Below are positions 7,691-15,378 of a stretch of 27,584 bases of DNA, one piece after another. The position numbers were made by a program, and so were the translations under genes. Positions within the stretch are counted from its first letter, which is position 1. Each line of letters opens with the position of its first letter. The notes beneath the pieces are model-generated. The model had not been told where the DNA came from, ran no database searches, and saw only the letters and a list, made by a program, of their open reading frames with translations. The stretch lies in the NCBI GenBank assembly GCA_051891435.1, contig JBJFFE010000071.1, positions 1-27,584 of the forward strand. The letters are read 5' to 3'. The DNA comes from UMGS1933 sp051891435. GTDB taxonomy: Bacteria; Bacillota; Clostridia; TANB77; CAG-508.

Positions 7691-8443
7691 TTATTTATTG
7701 TAATTTACAATTTTTGAAAATTCTTGTGCATCTAAGCTTGCGCCTCCAACTAGTCCTCCATCTATATCTGACATTGTAAACAAGTCTTTTGCATTTGAAC
7801 TTTTTACACTTCCACCATACTGTATTATAACACTATTTGCTACATCTTTTCCATATATTTTTTCAATTTCTTCTCTAATCCATTTTATTGTTTCGTTTGC
7901 GTCTTCCTTTGTAGCAGTTTTTCCTGTTCCAATTGCCCATATTGGCTCATATGCAATAATAACTTTTTTTATTTCTTCAGAATTTATACCTTCTAATGCA
8001 AGTCTTGCTTGTGTTGTAACCACATCTTTCGCTGTTCCGTTTTCTCTTTGTTCTAGATTTTCTCCAACACATACTATTGGTTTTAATCCTACAGATAATG
8101 CTTTTTTTAACTTCTTATTCACCGTCTCATCGGTTTCATTAAAATACTGCCTTCTTTCAGAATGTCCAATAATTACGTATTCTACTCCTATTGATTTTAA
8201 CATTTCTCCAGATACTTCTCCTGTGTATGCTCCTTTTTCTTCAAAATGCATATTTTGTGCTCCTATTTTTATATTTGTACCTTGTGCTGTAAGTAAAGCA
8301 TAAAATAGGTCAGTATATGGAACACATAGTACCACTTCATTTTTGCTATCTTTTACAAGTGGTGCTAATTCTTCTATAAATGATATGGCTTCATTTGGTA
8401 GTTTATTCATTTTCCAGTTTCCTGCAATTATTTTTTTTCTCAT
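7691..8443 (-). CDS. tpiA: Triosephosphate isomerase
   Basis: Interconverts dihydroxyacetone phosphate and glyceraldehyde 3-phosphate in the cytoplasm. The 250-residue protein has the catalytic Lys in AGNWKMNK, the catalytic His in GHSERRQYF, the catalytic Glu in AYEPIWAIGTGKTA and the phosphate-binding QYGGSVKSSN and GGLVGGASL motifs. A strong AAGGAGGATATTT site precedes the ATG. The gene is third in the glycolytic operon; a family A repeat and a long palindrome separate it from pgk upstream. Confidence 0.99.
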   Translation of the reverse strand: MRKKIIAGNWKMNKLPNEAISFIEELAPLVKDSKNEVVLCVPYTDLFYALLTAQGTNIKIGAQNMHFEEKGAYTGEVSGEMLKSIGVEYVIIGHSERRQYFNETDETVNKKLKKALSVGLKPIVCVGENLEQRENGTAKDVVTTQARLALEGINSEEIKKVIIAYEPIWAIGTGKTATKEDANETIKWIREEIEKIYGKDVANSVIIQYGGSVKSSNAKDLFTMSDIDGGLVGGASLDAQEFSKIVNYNK

Positions 8444-8467
8444 AAATATCCTCCTTGTCTTTCGCCA

Positions 8468-8615
8468 TCCGCCAAATCTCGTCGGGGTTTATATATTTTA
8501 AATTGCTCATTTCTTCCCACCGGCGCTGTAACAAGGCTCGCGCCTTTAACAGCCCACGGCGGTCCCCACGAGGAAATTCGCTTTTAAAATATATAAAGCC
8601 CCTGCGTTTGGCTAC
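8468..8615 (+). repeat. Palindromic repeat family A, standard core
   Basis: This 148-base copy between tpiA and pgk runs from TCCGCCAAATCTCGTCGGGG to CCCCTGCGTTTGGCTAC. Outer arms pair over GGGGTTTATATATTTTAAA and its complement with one bulged G. The core is nearly the same as at 2409-2555. Together with the palindrome at 8633-8763 it fills almost the whole 300-base gap in the operon. Confidence 0.9.
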
Positions 8616-8632
8616 CTTGTAGAAAATTTGAA

Positions 8633-8763
8633 TTGAAAACAAAGCAAAATTAGTATATTGTGCATTTTAATAAATGAGCAAAACCGGAGGCGTGCGTGTG
8701 CACATTGAGGATTTTGCGATTTTATTAAAATGTGCAAAATGCTGATTTTCATTTGTTTTCCAA
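8633..8763. repeat. 131-base imperfect palindrome reaching into the 3' end of pgk
   Basis: The left arm starting TTGAAAACAAAGCAAAAT and the complement of the right arm, TTGGAAAACAAATGAAAAT, match over about 55 bases with scattered mismatches, including a shared CATTTTAATAAA block. The centre is GC-rich (CCGGAGGCGTGCG). The right arm includes the last codons and stop of pgk, so the pgk mRNA can end in one long hairpin that may protect or terminate the transcript. Confidence 0.75.
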
Positions 8764-9937
8764 ACATGAAATTCCTGGAAGGTCTTTACCTTCTAAAAAT
8801 TCAAGTGATGCTCCTCCTCCTGTAGATATGTGTGTTATCTTCTCAGAATATCCACCTTTTTCTACTGCTGCTGCTGAGTCTCCTCCTCCAATTATTGTTG
8901 TTCCGATCTATTTCTGATAGTACTTTTGCTATTGCATTTGTTCCTTTTGCAAAGTTCTCAAATTCAAAAACTCCTAAAGGTCCATTCCACATAACTGTTT
9001 TTGCTTTTTGTAATTCTTCTGTAAATAATTTTATAGATTCTGGTCCTATATCTAGTCCTTGCCATCCATCTGGTATTTCTTTTGAATTTACAATTTTTAT
9101 TTCTGTTTCATTAGAAAATTCTTTTCCACAAACAGTATCTACTGGGAATAATAATTTTACATTTTTTTCTTCTGCTTTTTTCATTGTTTCTCTTGCAATG
9201 TCTAGTCTATCTAATTCACAAATTGAATCTCCAACATTATAGCCCATTGCTTTTAAAAATGTATATGTCATTCCTCCACCAATTATTATACTGTCTGCTT
9301 TTTCTATTAAGTTCTCTATTACTTTTATTTTGTCAGAAACTTTTGCTCCTCCTAATATTGCAATAAAAGGTCTTACTGGATTATCTAATACATCTCCTAA
9401 CATTTTTACTTCTTTTTCTATTAAGAAGCCACAAACAGCTGGTAAATAGTCTGCAACTCCAGCAGTTGAGCTATGTGCTCTATGTGCTGTTCCAAATGCG
9501 TCATTTACATATATATCTGCAAGTGATGCTAATTCTTTTGAAAATTCTGCATCATTTGCTTCTTCTCTTGCGTCAAATCTAACATTTTCTAAAAGGATTG
9601 CTTCTCCTTCTTTTACTTCACTTGCTAATTTTTTTGCATCTTCTCCAACAATATCTTTTGCAAGTTTTACTTCAAATCCTAAATATTCAGATAATCTTTT
9701 TGCAACAGGTGCCAATGAAAGATTTGGTTTTACTTCTCCTTTTGGTTTTCCTAAGTGAGAGCAAAGTATTACTTTTGCTTTATTTTCTAATAAGTATCTT
9801 ATTGTTGGTAATGCTCCCACTATTCTTAAATCATTTGTGATTTTTCCTGTCTCTTTATCTAAAGGCACATTAAAATCACATCTGACTAAGACTTTTTTTC
9901 CTGTTACATCTATGTCTCTAATTGTTTTTTTGTTCAT
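8749..9937 (-). CDS. pgk: Phosphoglycerate kinase, read through CGG by +1 shift
   Basis: Phosphoglycerate kinase makes ATP and 3-phosphoglycerate. Motifs are KVLVRCDFNVPLD, ILCSHLGKPKG, LENVRFDAREE, ILGGAKVSDKI, GGGMTYTFLKA and VMWNGPLGVFEF. After KVLSEID the standard frame runs into Arg-Asn-rich nonsense and stops. Skipping one C at 8905 changes GAT-CGG-AAC to GAT-GGA-ACA and yields GTTIIGGGDSAAAVEK, the nucleotide-binding motif, then STGGGASLEFLEGK and a TGA at 8749. The joined protein is 395 residues, exactly the family length. Without the shift the C-terminal nucleotide-binding motif is lost in what should be an essential glycolytic enzyme with no second copy in the operon. AGGAG precedes the ATG. 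Confidence 0.97.
8902..8905 (-). other. +1 frameshift site CGGA in pgk
   Basis: The minus strand reads GAA-ATA-GAT-C-GGA-ACA-ACA. Skipping the C (plus-strand G8905) gives EIDGTTIIGGGDSAAAV, the near-invariant pgk motif. This is the strongest single site because the protein family is so conserved. Confidence 0.93.
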
Positions 9938-9961
9938 AGAAATCTCCTTTATAATATAATT

Positions 9962-10020
9962 GTAGGGATAAGGCTCCGTCCTTTCCCTCTATAAGGGTAG
10001 GCACGGAGGCCTACCCCTAC
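9962..10020. repeat. Short palindromic repeat (family C) between gapA and pgk
   Basis: The element begins GTAGGGATAAGGCTCCGTCC and ends GGCACGGAGGCCTACCCCTAC; the arms are imperfect inverted repeats of about 26 bases. GC content is far above that of the surroundings. It begins with the same GTAGGG end as the element at 11623-11686. Confidence 0.7.
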
Positions 10021-10041
10021 GCCTAACCCCGTGTTTAATTT

Positions 10042-11055
10042 TTATAATTCTGCAAAATATTTTATTGTTCTTACCATTTGAGTTGTGTAAGAATTTTCGT
10101 TATCATACCAAGCAACTACTTGAACTTGATATAATCCATCTGCTACTTTTGTTACCATTGTTTGAGTTGCATCAAATAATGATCCATAAGTACATCCTAT
10201 AATATCAGAAGACACTAATAATTCTTCTGTATACCCAAAAGATTCACTTGCTTTAGATTTCATTGCTTCATTAATTTTTTCTACTGTTATATCTTCTCCT
10301 TTAACTACTGCAATTAATATTGTTGTTGAACCTGTTGGTACTGGAACTCTTTGTGCTGATCCAATTAATTTTCCATTTAATTCTGGAATAACTAATCCAA
10401 TTGCTTTTGCTGCTCCTGTTGAGTTAGGAACAATGTTAACTGCTGCAGCTCTTGCTCTTCTTAAATCTCCTTTTCTATGTGGTCCATCTAATAACATTTG
10501 GTCTCCTGTATAAGCGTGAACTGTTGTCATAATTCCTGATTGTATTGGTGCAAAATCATTTAATGCTTTTGCCATAGGTGCTAAACAGTTTGTTGTACAA
10601 GACGCAGCTGATATTATTGTATCTTCTTTAGTTAATATGTTTTCATTAACTCCAAATACTACTGTTGGTAGGTCTTTTCCTGCTGGTGCTGATATAACAA
10701 CTTTTTTAGCTCCTGCTTTTATATGTGCTTCTGCTTTTTCTTTTGTTGTATAAAATCCTGTACATTCTAGAACAACATCTACTCCAATTTCTCCCCAAGG
10801 TAAATTGGCAGCATCTTTTTCTGCATATATTTTTATTGTCTTTCCATCTACTGTTATTGAATCTTCTCCTGCAACTACTGTATCAGCTTTTTCATATCTT
10901 TTTTGTGCTGAATCATATTTTAATAAATGTGCAAGCATTTCTGGGCTTGTTAAATCATTGATTGCAACAACTTCATACCCTTCTGCGCCAAACATTTGTC
11001 TAAATGCAAGACGCCCAATTCTTCCAAATCCATTAATAGCAACTTTTACTGACAT
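10042..11055 (-). CDS. gapA: Glyceraldehyde-3-phosphate dehydrogenase, type I
   Basis: NAD-dependent GAPDH oxidises glyceraldehyde 3-phosphate to 1,3-bisphosphoglycerate. The 337-residue protein has the Rossmann motif INGFGRIGRLAFR, the catalytic Cys in SAASCTTNCLAP, THAYTGDQMLLDGPHRKDLRR-like sequence with HTVHAYTGDQ, the NSTGAAKAIGLV stretch, RVPVPTGSTT and the C-terminal WYDNENSYTTQMV. It is the first gene of the lower-glycolysis operon. An AGAAGG site precedes the ATG. The upstream gap holds the terminator of the preceding gene, so the operon promoter is likely within 11056-11121. Confidence 0.99.
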   Translation of the reverse strand: MSVKVAINGFGRIGRLAFRQMFGAEGYEVVAINDLTSPEMLAHLLKYDSAQKRYEKADTVVAGEDSITVDGKTIKIYAEKDAANLPWGEIGVDVVLECTGFYTTKEKAEAHIKAGAKKVVISAPAGKDLPTVVFGVNENILTKEDTIISAASCTTNCLAPMAKALNDFAPIQSGIMTTVHAYTGDQMLLDGPHRKGDLRRARAAAVNIVPNSTGAAKAIGLVIPELNGKLIGSAQRVPVPTGSTTILIAVVKGEDITVEKINEAMKSKASESFGYTEELLVSSDIIGCTYGSLFDATQTMVTKVADGLYQVQVVAWYDNENSYTTQMVRTIKYFAEL

Positions 11056-11121
11056 AAATAACCTTCTTTCCGATACTTTTTATAGCATCTTTTATTTTTT
11101 ATATTGCCTATTGTATATCAA

Positions 11122-11148
11122 AAAAGAACACTTTTCAAGTGTTCTTTT
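11122..11148 (-). terminator. Intrinsic terminator after the small gene at 11159-11461
   Basis: AAAAGAACACTT and AAGTGTTCTTTT form a perfect 12-base stem with a three-base loop, followed by TT on the minus strand, 11 bases after the stop codon. It separates the upstream gene from the gapA operon. Confidence 0.85.
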
Positions 11149-11158
11149 AGATTTTTTA

Positions 11159-11461
11159 TTATAATATTCTTTTTCCTTTATGTGTTATTTCTACTTCTTG
11201 GAATAAGAAATTTTTAAAGCTTTGCCAAGTTACTTCTTGGTGTAAGAATTCGTTAATTTCATCTTCAATTTTTTGTTCATATGGTGTTAATTCTACTTTT
11301 ATTTCATAGAACAATACATTTTTTAATTTTGTAAAAAATGTTGGTTTTGCAGGTAGATTATTGCTCTCAGCTACTTTAAATTTACTTTCATATTGTGTTC
11401 CTATATTTTCTTTTTGTTCTCCATCAAATCCCACTTTGCAATATACTTTATTTTCTTCCAT
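11159..11461 (-). CDS. Small conserved-looking protein of unknown function
   Basis: I do not recognise this protein of about 100 residues. It is soluble, without signal or membrane segments. The C-terminal half is amphipathic and aromatic-rich (LTPYEQKIEDEINEFL then TWQSFKNFLFQEVEI), which suggests a small helical domain; the N-terminus starts MEENKVYCKVGFDG. GGGAGGAATATAT before ATG 11461 decides the start over the ATG at 11476. It is a monocistronic unit: a recognisable promoter with upstream direct repeats precedes it and a strong terminator follows. Its codon use is like that of its neighbours. Confidence 0.75.
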   Translation of the reverse strand: MEENKVYCKVGFDGEQKENIGTQYESKFKVAESNNLPAKPTFFTKLKNVLFYEIKVELTPYEQKIEDEINEFLHQEVTWQSFKNFLFQEVEITHKGKRIL

Positions 11462-11480
11462 ATATATTCCTCCCATTTAT

Positions 11481-11516
11481 GATATCCTTTTTCTTTTGTT
11501 TTCCGATATCCTTTTT
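11481..11516 (-). repeat. Two direct copies of GATATCCTTTTT in a 5' leader
   Basis: GATATCCTTTTT occurs at 11481-11492 and at 11505-11516, 24 bases apart, between the promoter and the start of the small gene. Each contains the palindrome GATATC. It may be an operator pair or a leftover duplication. Confidence 0.45.
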
Positions 11517-11528
11517 TAATCTTATATA

Positions 11529-11557
11529 CTTATATACCATAATTAGGTAAATTTCAA
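11529..11557 (-). promoter_or_regulatory. Sigma-A-type promoter for the small gene
   Basis: TTGAAA (11552-11557) and TATAAG (11529-11534) on the minus strand are separated by 17 bases, and lie about 70 bases upstream of the ATG at 11461. Confidence 0.55.
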
Positions 11558-11566
11558 TTGCTTTTG

Positions 11567-11595
11567 TGTTACATTTGTGTTACAGTTTTGTTACA
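11567..11595 (-). promoter_or_regulatory. Three TGTAACA direct repeats, 11-bp period
   Basis: TGTAACA occurs on the minus strand at 11567-11573, 11578-11584 and 11589-11595, at an exact 11-base period, so all three face the same side of the helix. They end nine bases upstream of the -35 box, a place typical for an activator site. The regulator is unknown. Confidence 0.55.
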
Positions 11596-11622
11596 GTGTT
11601 TTTTTGCATTATTTTTTGTATA

Positions 11623-11686
11623 GATCACTCTTGACCGACCCTCAAATAAATTTATTTTACAGTCTGGTCAAGACCAGCCCCTACAA
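11623..11686 (-). repeat. Family C-like repeat overlapping the mtaB 3' end
   Basis: The minus strand starts TTGTAGGGGCTGGTCTTGAC and contains the palindrome CTGGTCTTGACCAG; CTTGACC recurs inverted as GGTCAAG near the other end. The GTAGGGG start resembles the element at 9962-10020. It supplies the last codons and stop of mtaB. Confidence 0.55.
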
Positions 11687-12961
11687 GGTATAATTTATCA
11701 ACAGAAGCAATTTTTACTGTTTGCAACATATTTTCTAGATTTTTACCTTCTTTTTTTACTACCAAATAATTGCTAGTATGACCTTTCCAGTAGTTTCCTT
11801 CTTGTTCTTCAAATAATACTTCTAGTTCTCTACCAATTTGGGATTTTAAAAATTCTTCTTCATTTTTATTTGATAGTTCAATTAATTTTTGACTTCTTTG
11901 TTCTTTTATATTTCCATCAATTTGGTCAGGCATTACTGCTGCCCTTGTACCTTCTCTTGGTGAATATTTAAATACATGTGTTTTTGTAAGTTTTATTTTT
12001 TCTAAAAAATTATACGTAGTCTCAAATTCTTTTTCTGTTTCTCCTGGAAAGCCAACTATTATATCTGCTGTTAAAGCTAAATTATCAAAATTTTTTCTAA
12101 GCAAATTTATACTTTCTTCAATTTGCTCCATAGTATATTTTCTATTCATTCTTTTTAGAGTTTCGTTGCATCCACTTTGTAATGACAAATGGAAATGATT
12201 GCATATTTTTTCTAGTTTAGATAGTCTATTTACAAAATTCTTTGTTATAATGTTTGGTTCTAATGAACCTAGTCTAATTCTTCTAACTCCTTCTATTTTG
12301 TTAATATCTTCTAATAAGTCTATTAATTCATACTTTTCCTCAAAGTCTTTTCCATAAGATGCAATATGTATCCCTGTAATAACAACTTCTTTTATACCTT
12401 TTTTAGTAATTTGTTCTATTTCTTCTAATACACTTTCTTTTTTTCTACTTCTAATTCTTCCTCTTGCATATGGTATTAAACAATATGAGCAAAAATTATT
12501 GCAACCATCTTGTACTTTTATTACAGCTCTTGTTTTTTCTGTGTATGTAACTGTTCCAAAGTCTAAAAATTCTTTCTGGTGGTCTATGTCTGTTACTTGT
12601 TTTTTTGTTTTATTTTTTCCATTATAATATTCTTCTGTAATGCTTACTATATTGTTTTTTTCATTATTTCCTAATACTAAATCAATTTCTTCTATTTCTG
12701 CCATTTGCTCTTTATGAGTTTGGGCATAGCAACCGAACAGCAACAATTATTGCTTTTGAATTTAATTGTTTTGCTCTTCTTAACATTTGTCTTGATTTTC
12801 TATCTGCAATATTTGTTACAGTGCATGTGTTTATTATATATATATCTGCTTGTTCTTCAAAATTTACAATGCCATATCCCGCTTCTATAAATTTTTGGGT
12901 CATGGCATTTGTCTCATATTGATTTACTTTGCAACCGTAGTGTATAAAATGCTACTCTCAT
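11652..12961 (-). CDS. mtaB: tRNA (ms2t6A37) methylthiotransferase MtaB, read through two CGGs by +1 shifts
   Basis: MtaB adds a methylthio group to t6A37 of tRNA using two iron-sulfur clusters. Three pieces are joined: MRVAFYTL, then (skip C12937) GCKVNQYETNAM onward to SKAIIVAV, then (skip C12735) GCYAQTHKEQ onward. TLGCKVNQYE is the hallmark MtaB N-terminus, and both restored glycines precede cluster-binding cysteines. The radical SAM motif CNNFCSYCLIPYARGR and a C-terminal TRAM-like domain follow. The joined protein is 435 residues, the usual length. It starts 12 bases after mreB. The last residues (about LVGAGLDQTVK) are encoded by a repeat. Two independent shifts in one gene at the same tetranucleotide make random error unlikely. 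Confidence 0.95.
12732..12735 (-). other. +1 frameshift site CGGT in mtaB (second)
   Basis: The minus strand reads GTT-GCT-GTT-C-GGT-TGC-TAT. Skipping the C (plus-strand G12735) gives VAVGCYAQ, the conserved third cysteine motif of methylthiotransferases. Confidence 0.92.
12934..12937 (-). other. +1 frameshift site CGGT in mtaB (first, codon 9)
   Basis: The minus strand reads TAT-ACA-CTA-C-GGT-TGC-AAA. Skipping the C (plus-strand G12937) gives MRVAFYTLGCKVNQYE, the canonical MtaB N-terminus. Without it the frame stops within a few codons. Confidence 0.92.
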
Positions 12962-12973
12962 TTTTCTTTTCCT

Positions 12974-13978
12974 TTATCTTCTTAATTTTCCATCTAATGC
13001 ATCTAAGTTGTCTAATGCCTTTCCTGTTCCTAATGCTACACAAGAAATTGCGTCTTCTGCTATCATTACATTTATTCCCGTTTTTTCTTGTAAAAGCTTG
13101 TCTAATCCATCTACTAGGCTTCCTCCTCCTGTCATATATATGCCTCTATCACTTATATCTGCTGCTAATTCTGGAGGTGTTTTTTCAAGTGTGGCATGCA
13201 CTGCATCAACTATTGCCATTGCAGGTTCTATTAAAGCTTCTAGCATTTCACTGGACATAATTGTTACTGTTCTTGGAAGTCCAGTTGTGAGGTCTCTTCC
13301 TCTAATATCCATTCCTATATCTTGTATTTTTGGATAAACACAACCTACATTAATTTTCAACTCTTCTGCTGTTCTTTCGCCAATTATCATATTATATTTT
13401 TTCTTTATATATTTTACAATTGCTTCATCAAATTTATCTCCTGCAACTTTTATTGATGTACTAACTACAGATCCTCCAAGTGAGATAACTGCAATATCTG
13501 CTGTTCCTCCACCAATGTCTACCACCATATTACCACATGGTTTTGATATATCTATTCCTGCTCCAATTGCTGCTGCAATTGGTTCTTCTATTAAGTACAC
13601 TCTTCTTGCACCTGCCTGAGATGCTGCATCTATTACTGCTTTTTTCTCTACTTCTGTTACTTGTGAAGGTATGCAAATCATAATTCTTGGTGAAAATACA
13701 AATCTCCCACAAATTTTATTTATAAAATGTTTTAGCATTTTTTCTGTAACTGTATAATTTGAAATTACTCCATCTTTTAGTGGTCTTGTTGCTACAATAT
13801 TTCCTGGTGTTCTCCCAAGCATACGTCTAGCTTCTCCTCCTACTGCCAAAACTTCATTAGTAACATTATTTACTGCAACAACTGAAGGTTCTCTTAAAAC
13901 AATTCCCTTTCCTTTAACATATGCAATTACTGTTGCTGTCCCCAAATCAATTCCTATATCTTGTCCAAAGCTAAACAT
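12974..13978 (-). CDS. mreB: Rod shape-determining protein MreB/Mbl
   Basis: MreB is the bacterial actin that guides lateral cell wall synthesis at the membrane. Motifs are the phosphate-1 loop DIGIDLGTATV, connect and phosphate-2 MVVDIGGGTADIAV, EEPIAAAIGAG and the adenosine motif MTGGGSLVDGLD. The protein is about 334 residues, as expected. Three ATGs lie close together; AAAGGATG spacing and the family N-terminus (MFSFGQDIGIDLG) favour 13978. It is followed after 12 bases by mtaB, forming a likely two-gene operon. mreC and mreD are not next to it, as for Mbl-type paralogues, so MreB versus Mbl cannot be settled. Confidence 0.95.
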   Translation of the reverse strand: MFSFGQDIGIDLGTATVIAYVKGKGIVLREPSVVAVNNVTNEVLAVGGEARRMLGRTPGNIVATRPLKDGVISNYTVTEKMLKHFINKICGRFVFSPRIMICIPSQVTEVEKKAVIDAASQAGARRVYLIEEPIAAAIGAGIDISKPCGNMVVDIGGGTADIAVISLGGSVVSTSIKVAGDKFDEAIVKYIKKKYNMIIGERTAEELKINVGCVYPKIQDIGMDIRGRDLTTGLPRTVTIMSSEMLEALIEPAMAIVDAVHATLEKTPPELAADISDRGIYMTGGGSLVDGLDKLLQEKTGINVMIAEDAISCVALGTGKALDNLDALDGKLRR

Positions 13979-14079
13979 TAGCATCATCCTTTCACGAATT
14001 TTTATTACATTTGTGTGACGATTATATTACATTTTTATGAAAATAGCAATTATTTTTCGGTAATTTCTTAAAAATAAGA

Positions 14080-15000
14080 TTATAATTCATTTACTACTTT
14101 CATAAAACTTCTATATTTCAAATAAAATAAATCCGAATCTTTTTCGTTTATTGAATTATAGAGTTCATTTAACAACACATATATTTTATTTGTTTTATAT
14201 GTTTTATCTTTATTATAATCTATATCACTCATAACTTCTAAATAAATATCTATTGCACTTTTTAAATTATCTTTTATTCCGCTATTTCCCATATCTGATG
14301 CTAAACTATATGCGTTTATCACATAGCTTTGTGTTTGTCTTATTTTTTGTAAATTCTCATCTGCATTTATTTCTTTTAAAAATTTTGGTATATCAGAGTA
14401 TAGTTCTGCAAGTAAAGTTAAACTCTGTGGTTTGTCCTCATTTTTTATTGCAATTATACAAGAATCTAACTTTGAACTAAAATCTAAAATCGTCTCATCT
14501 TTGACATTTAAACCATATAAATCAAGTAGAATTACACTCCAACTTTCATTTACTAATTCTATTTCTGGTTTTATTTTAGTCCAATCAATGTTATTTCTAT
14601 CTTGCGCCAAAGTTGAATCTGTAACCATCTTTGTTGTGTTTATTAGTTCTTCGTTTTCAGTTCCTTGTTGTCCAGAATTTTGGCTATTACTGCCTGATTG
14701 TCCTCCCTCCTCAGATTCTTGTTTTGTTTTTCCCTCTGTGCTTTCTTGCCCTCCTTCTTCCGTTCCTTGTTTGTTTTGTGTCTCTTTATCTAAAGTTACA
14801 TCTTCAGATATAACAGTATAAGTATTAAAAGATATATTATTTAATTCATTTAACATGTCTATTATCTTTAAGTTTAAATATTCTAATTCTGCGATAACCT
14901 TTTCTTTTAATTCTTCTTCGTTATTTTTACTGCATCCTGAAAATAGAAATAAAATTATTACTAAGGAAAATATTGCAAGTATTTTTTTATTTTTTTTCAA
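14080..15000 (-). CDS. Putative lipoprotein with acidic low-complexity linker
   Basis: I do not recognise the family. The N-terminus is a lipoprotein signal (lysines, hydrophobic core, lipobox LFSGC with the lipidated Cys near residue 23). A mainly helical region, a Gln/Glu/Gly/Ser-rich linker (about residues 70-118) and a C-terminal helical domain (about 120-306) follow. The linker looks like a surface spacer. The start is TTG, preceded by AGGTGA at good spacing; no ATG fits the signal. The gene lies opposite the plus-strand gene at 15097 with a shared 96-base upstream region, and appears to be transcribed alone. Confidence 0.8.
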   Translation of the reverse strand: MKKNKKILAIFSLVIILFLFSGCSKNNEEELKEKVIAELEYLNLKIIDMLNELNNISFNTYTVISEDVTLDKETQNKQGTEEGGQESTEGKTKQESEEGGQSGSNSQNSGQQGTENEELINTTKMVTDSTLAQDRNNIDWTKIKPEIELVNESWSVILLDLYGLNVKDETILDFSSKLDSCIIAIKNEDKPQSLTLLAELYSDIPKFLKEINADENLQKIRQTQSYVINAYSLASDMGNSGIKDNLKSAIDIYLEVMSDIDYNKDKTYKTNKIYVLLNELYNSINEKDSDLFYLKYRSFMKVVNEL

Positions 15001-15096
15001 AATAAATCACCTAAAAATAATGTTCCCTAAAAAATACCTTTTATTCTTTTACATATTGAAGATAATTTATCAAATAATAATATTGGAGGTTTTTAT

Positions 15097-15378
15097 ATGA
15101 GTGCTATTGTAAATATATATAGTAAAAAAGATAATGAAATAAAAAAATTTGTAGATGCTTTTTTTAACAAAAATATTAATATTACTGATAATACTAAATT
15201 TGAAATTATTTATGATAATCCCTTAGTTGCTTCAGATATAATTAGTGCTTTTATAGATAATAATGATAAATTCCAAATAAATATGTGGATTAGTTTAGAT
15301 AAAGATTTTTTTATTAATGTAACCCAACATAATGCAGATAAAATAATAAGGTATCTTTTTGAAAGATACCCTTACTAG
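15097..15378 (+). CDS. Small protein of unknown function (only plus-strand gene)
   Basis: A 93-residue protein that I do not recognise. It is soluble, mixed alpha/beta in appearance (MSAIVNIYSKKDNEIKKFV start, INMWISLDKDFFINVT strand region, DKIIRYLFERYPY end) with no signal or membrane segment. A strong GGAGG site precedes the ATG at seven bases. It is divergent from the lipoprotein gene and convergent with the zinc-ribbon gene; its last codons form one arm of the shared terminator hairpin. Confidence 0.75.
   Translation: MSAIVNIYSKKDNEIKKFVDAFFNKNINITDNTKFEIIYDNPLVASDIISAFIDNNDKFQINMWISLDKDFFINVTQHNADKIIRYLFERYPY
15348..15373. terminator. Shared terminator hairpin of two convergent genes
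   Basis: GGTATCTTT and AAAGATACC form a perfect nine-base stem with a three-base loop. On the minus strand it lies just after the stop at 15379 and is followed by an AT-rich tail; on the plus strand it overlaps the last codons of the 15097 gene. Confidence 0.7.

Noticed and set aside
8403..8642. Minus-strand ORF of 79 codons upstream of tpiA
   Set aside because: It is the family A repeat read as protein and overlaps the tpiA start in another frame.
8749..12961. P-site slippage like that of prfB or Ty elements
   Set aside because: The codon before each CGG varies and often cannot re-pair one base further; no upstream SD-like booster or common downstream structure is visible.
15001..15096. 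Divergent promoters between the lipoprotein gene and the plus-strand gene
   Set aside because: Promoters must be there, but I could not choose convincing -35/-10 pairs in such AT-rich sequence.
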